Below the pieces are notes generated by a model. That model had not been told where the DNA came from, did no database searches, and was given only the letters and a program-made list of their open reading frames with translations. The position numbers and the translations under genes were made by a program. This document shows, in pieces, positions 60,032 through 64,000 of a stretch of 64,000 bases of DNA. The stretch's first letter is position 1, and each line of letters opens with the position of its first letter. The stretch is taken from contig VDFB02252616.1 of assembly GCA_007258455.2 (NCBI GenBank), forward strand, positions 122,965,394 through 123,029,393, in the 5' to 3' direction. The stretch comes from Sequoia sempervirens. Lineage: Eukaryota > Streptophyta > Pinopsida > Cupressales > Cupressaceae.

Positions 60032-62817
60032 TATCTCACATTTTAATCATGTTTTTTTATCAAAATTATGCATTTTTCTTTGTTTACAAGTTTAGCGTCG
60101 TTGTTCAGCACTTTTGGTTCTCCAACGTCGCTATACATGACCGCTGGAAATTCAAACTTTGACGCTGAAGTCTTCTCACCCAAGATTTTAATTTTCAAAC
60201 TGCACCACTTGCCCAATTAGACTCGTGGGAATTTTCAAAAAAATCAAACTGCACTGCTAGGCAAAAGGGTGATGCATTCACGCTCACTGGCCTGATTGCA
60301 TAGTGATGCTGACTAGAAAGTGGCGCTATACAACACCGCTAGAGAAATCAAACTACAATGCCTTCATGGATTGCACCACTGGAGGGGAGTATGGAGTAAA
60401 ATTTAATTTTCAGCACATGCTTTTTTTCAAATTATGATTCTTCTATCTTTTTTCTATCTTTTTGACCTCTATTTTGTAGAATATAACTAATTTTTCTTGT
60501 AGGTTGAATCGATAAAAGATGAAAACAAAGAGAAGCATAATGATGTCATTTCACAAAAACAAGTGTTTTTAAACACTTTAGTGTTTTTTTAACACTATTT
60601 GAGGATTCATTATCCCTCTTAAGGAAAATTTGTCATCTTTTTTAGGTTTAGGATCCACTAATTTCATTTTGGATTTAAAAAGAGTTTTTCAATTTTTGCT
60701 ACACAAAGCTTCAAATGAACATTAGGACTCCAATCTACTAAAGTTTATTTTGGGATTAAAAATTGAACAAGAAAATTTCTCACTTACTTTGGTGTTTTTA
60801 AAATGAACTCACAATTGCTTTGAAATGGTAAAATGAACATGTGCAACTTTGTCTTTGTGAATGCTTACTTAAACTAACATCATCGAAAAGGGCGTATATG
60901 CTTCTCTCGCACTTTATAGCGATCTTGAGAATCAAAAGGCCTTTTTTATGATCTTAGGTTGAGATAAAGTAATCACCTTCACACTTCATTTTGGTCTTAA
61001 AATAAAAAAAAACACTTTGCAAGTGTGATAAACTTATTGCATACATTCTCCCTTTGTTTCTAAACAAGGGTCAATCGAACTATGAATACGTTTATTCATT
61101 TTTGTTTATCTTAGAGGGCCTGCCTTGAGGAAAAAGTACTCGCCCAAGGGAATGACTCAACTGGGAACACTCTAAATCCAAGAGTATTTCCAACCGGGAT
61201 ATAAAGGTGGGTATTGGAATAAATGCCAGTATCACGCAGTTGGCTCCGACGAGATGGATCTGAAAAGGGACTCTCGCCATATGGGTTAATCTCCACGAAC
61301 GGAAAGTCCTAATTAAAACCCATGTTTTAGAATTGCCAAAATCCTTGATCTATTTGTTCGTGCAAGAACGGTCATTTTGAAGCTGCCCCAAGCTTTTATG
61401 TTCTTTTAGTAGAAATGGAAAGCATGCCATGGGATTTTCATGGGTGTTGATGCTTGGCTACCCCATATAAGTGAGTGTCATGGAGGGGAGCCAGTGGGGT
61501 CTAGCATCTAACCATTCGCTAAATATAAACATAGTTGGACTTGTCTAAGTGGGGACTCAACAAATATTGTCTTTCATATCCATAGGGTTTTACTTATCCT
61601 TGGTTAAAAAATTCTTTGCTTGTTCAAAAACATCTTGGTAACAAACACTTAAACATCATCATCAAAATTTCAAAACCTTTAGGAGACAAATGCAATTGAC
61701 CCGATTCATGTGTTATTGCTTTCCCTTGGGATTTCAACCTTAGAGGTTTCTAAACACTTGGATTACATCTCAATTTGTCTACTAAAGTTAAACAATAGGT
61801 AATCCTTCCCTTGAATTCATCAAAATTCCACATAACATACTTTGTGGGATTCGAAGAAATTAAGACATTGGACATCTAGTTTGGAAAACCTAATCAAAGA
61901 AGTGTTTATGGTAAAATAAATTCACTAAGCAAAGATAACAAAGTGAACTCTCACATGTGTTGAAACCTCACAATTTCCAAGAAATTCAAATCCTAAAATG
62001 AAAGTCCTTGATTCAAAATCCAGAAATGTATGCTCAAATTGAGCCACTTCTTAGTTATAAAGGTCTATAGAAGCATTGCATGTTCTTCAATACTGAGGTC
62101 TAGGTAAACAAAGTGTCTTTTTTTAGGTTCATCCTAGGATCAAAAGAAATCAAAATCTTTTTTTCATCTACCCTTCAAACATCAAACGAAAAAATCATCT
62201 CACTGTCATCTTTTGAGAAATATTGAAATTATCCTTAATGCTAGGCTTTTTGTCAAAATCAAAATCATCAAATCCTTAAGAAAAAATCCTTGAAATATTT
62301 ATCCAATCATCTTTGGCTAGGTATGTGTAGATGCATCATTTTGTATATCCTTAGTCAAAATTATCAAACCATCTTATTTAGCTATGTATATGTAGATTCA
62401 TCCTTCTTCATATGCTTGGTTAAATTATCATCTTGTTTGAATATGTGTGGGTAGATGCATCCTTCTCCCTACACATATTCAAATTATCATCCTTTGAGAA
62501 AATTTACCCTTTAGATAATCATCCAACATCTTAGGGTCTATTTATTCAATCAAAGCAAACCAAAATCAATCAAGTCAAGGGCAATCCAAAAAATCAAAAT
62601 CAAAATCTAAAACATATCCAAAAGTCATAAAAGTCTAGCATTCCCCTCAAGATTTATCAAAAGATCAAACATCCACCTCATCCATCTCTTGCATCATCAT
62701 CATATCACCTTTTGATCCTCAAGACATCCTAAAAAAATTTCTTTTGTGCATAAAATAAGATCAATCCAAAGAACTAGAGATTCATCTCCCATATTCTTGA
62801 AAATTGATCCTTGTTTT
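60032..62817 (+). other. Leader of element B copy 2
   Basis: Copy of 9924-12645, slightly longer: it keeps about 50 bp near 60206-60260 and about 20 bp near 62555-62575 that copy 1 lost. It contains the conserved block at about 61110-61315 and the three-unit repeat at 62314-62492. No gene seen. Confidence 0.6.
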
Positions 62818-64000
62818 ATGGTTCAAACTAGATCTCAATACAAGAAGAACATGGAAGCTGACAAAGAAACACCCGCTTCAAGTGACCTAAGCCATACGAA
62901 TTCCAAAATGAATCATGTCAAATCAAGAAATCTTTTGACTATCTCATCATCATAAAAGCCACAAGATGAAATCCAAGAAGAAGATCTTACCTTTGGGATG
63001 TCGCATGAAGAAATAACCAAAATGCTCCAAAATCTGGAAAACCATAAGATCATCAACATCATGATGAGGCTTAACCCTTCACTATACATGCTCGAACTAG
63101 CAAAACAAGAGGCCAAATTACCTTCTAATTTTGATATAAGATCTATAGTGGAACCATCTTTTGAGATCATGCCTCTAATTTCATCCACACTCCCCATCTT
63201 ATCTACACCCCCATCCCAAAGCATCACTCAAAACATTTTGAAAATCATAACATCTTTTGCTCCAACCCAACCCAATGTTAATAAGGGAAATGCATTTCTT
63301 AATGCTATTCAAACACACCCCCTTTTCAACAATCAAGACTTGGATGCAAATACCATTTTGGAACAAAACATACCCCAAAATCCATTACATAAGTATGTCC
63401 CTCTCACTTTCCATAATCGTAACGATCCATCAGCATCCTTCCACACAACACCTCAAACTTCTCTCCTCACAAATTCGCAAGAAGAGGGTGACATGTTTGG
63501 ACCTGGGGGCATTTTCGACACCACATCAGTTTCTCAAGAACTCACACCCCTCACATTTTCACCTCTTCCACCATTAGCCACACCTCTACTTGGCTTGTGA
63601 CTCCCACCTTTACCAAATATCAATAAAAATCAAACCAACATTCCAAACATCAATTAAAGCATCACGCCAAACTCTCAAAACTCGTCATCGATATTGCAAC
63701 AACAGATGAAAACTACATAGCAATCATGACATCATCGACCACCCCCCTAACATCTCAAAGCATGGGCTCTCAAGGACTCACCACATCAATAGTACCATCC
63801 ACCACTCAAACCACCAACACGACATCACCACTCACCACCACCACCCCCACCACCACCAAACTCCAATTTATCAAGCCAATATAGCATGGCATTGCAAGCC
63901 GCTCAGCAAGCTGCTTATCAAAATGAATTCTTGAAAGTGCAAAAGAAAAAATCCACACAAGCAGTGCAAAATACTCAATCTACCCAAATTGCACAGCAAG
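62818..64000 (+). pseudogene. gag 5' part of element B copy 2 (runs off the window)
   Basis: The start is at MVQTRSQ. After two adjacent stops (62953-62958 region) the frame is open from 62998 to 63600 (MSHEEITKMLQNLENHK, then a Pro/Thr/Ser-rich part). A low-complexity Thr/Pro stretch and a Gln-rich stretch (about 63880-64000; QAAQQAAYQNEFLKVQKK) follow. The capsid domain lies beyond the window. Everything from 63003 on is missing from copy 1. No known domain is recognised in the open part; it is the N-terminal extension of Gag in this family. Confidence 0.8.

Overview
This window looks like intergenic heterochromatin of a large plant genome. I see no host gene, no RNA gene and no CRISPR array. 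Almost everything recognisable is decayed Ty3/gypsy LTR retrotransposon sequence: AT-rich, full of in-frame stops and small indels, and nested several levels deep. Many old elements, very long LTRs and few removed insertions fit a conifer or other gymnosperm, but that is inference; the sequence proves only a plant-type gypsy landscape.

I label the elements A to F. Element A is the host element. Its pol lies in three pieces (6045-8627, 22032-22108, 34487-35888). Element E supplies the pol end and a ~3.18 kb 3' LTR at 1-6044 and abuts A upstream of the protease region. Element B (8628-22031) is complete, with LTRs of ~1.28 kb, and sits in the RNase H region of A. Element C (22109-34486) also sits in that RNase H, only 77 bp further on. 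Element D (25102-32404) sits in the gag-protease of C with a perfect 5-bp target duplication. Element F (about 42951-46903) is a minus-strand gypsy fragment. Removing B and C with one copy of each target duplication restores the RNase H reading of A, which supports the nesting.

The left 12.8 kb (E, A, start of B) recurs at 50102-63002, including the E/A and A/B junctions. This is therefore a duplication of an already nested locus, or an assembly duplication, and not repeated independent insertion. A 100-N gap (48675-48774) lies just before the second copy. Copy 1 lacks at least ~1 kb of the gag 5' region that copy 2 retains.

A and E are related and carry a second, archaeal-type RNase H domain upstream of RT. 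B carries its extra RNase H downstream of the RT-RNase H block, primes from a site matching tRNA-Asn, and has a G-patch-like motif after the protease. C and F form a third lineage (CCHC knuckle, DSG protease, LLLGRPW, initiator-Met-type primer site).

The best candidate for something undescribed is an orphan frame of ~1,300 codons seen twice: in D (27403-31318), just upstream of a TATA box inside an insertion whose two ends resemble the two ends of the E LTR, and again at 37557-41489 downstream of the integrase of A. Both copies have an alpha-helical N-terminal part, a Ser/Thr/Pro-rich linker, a charged coiled-coil part and a C-terminal part. I recognise no known family.
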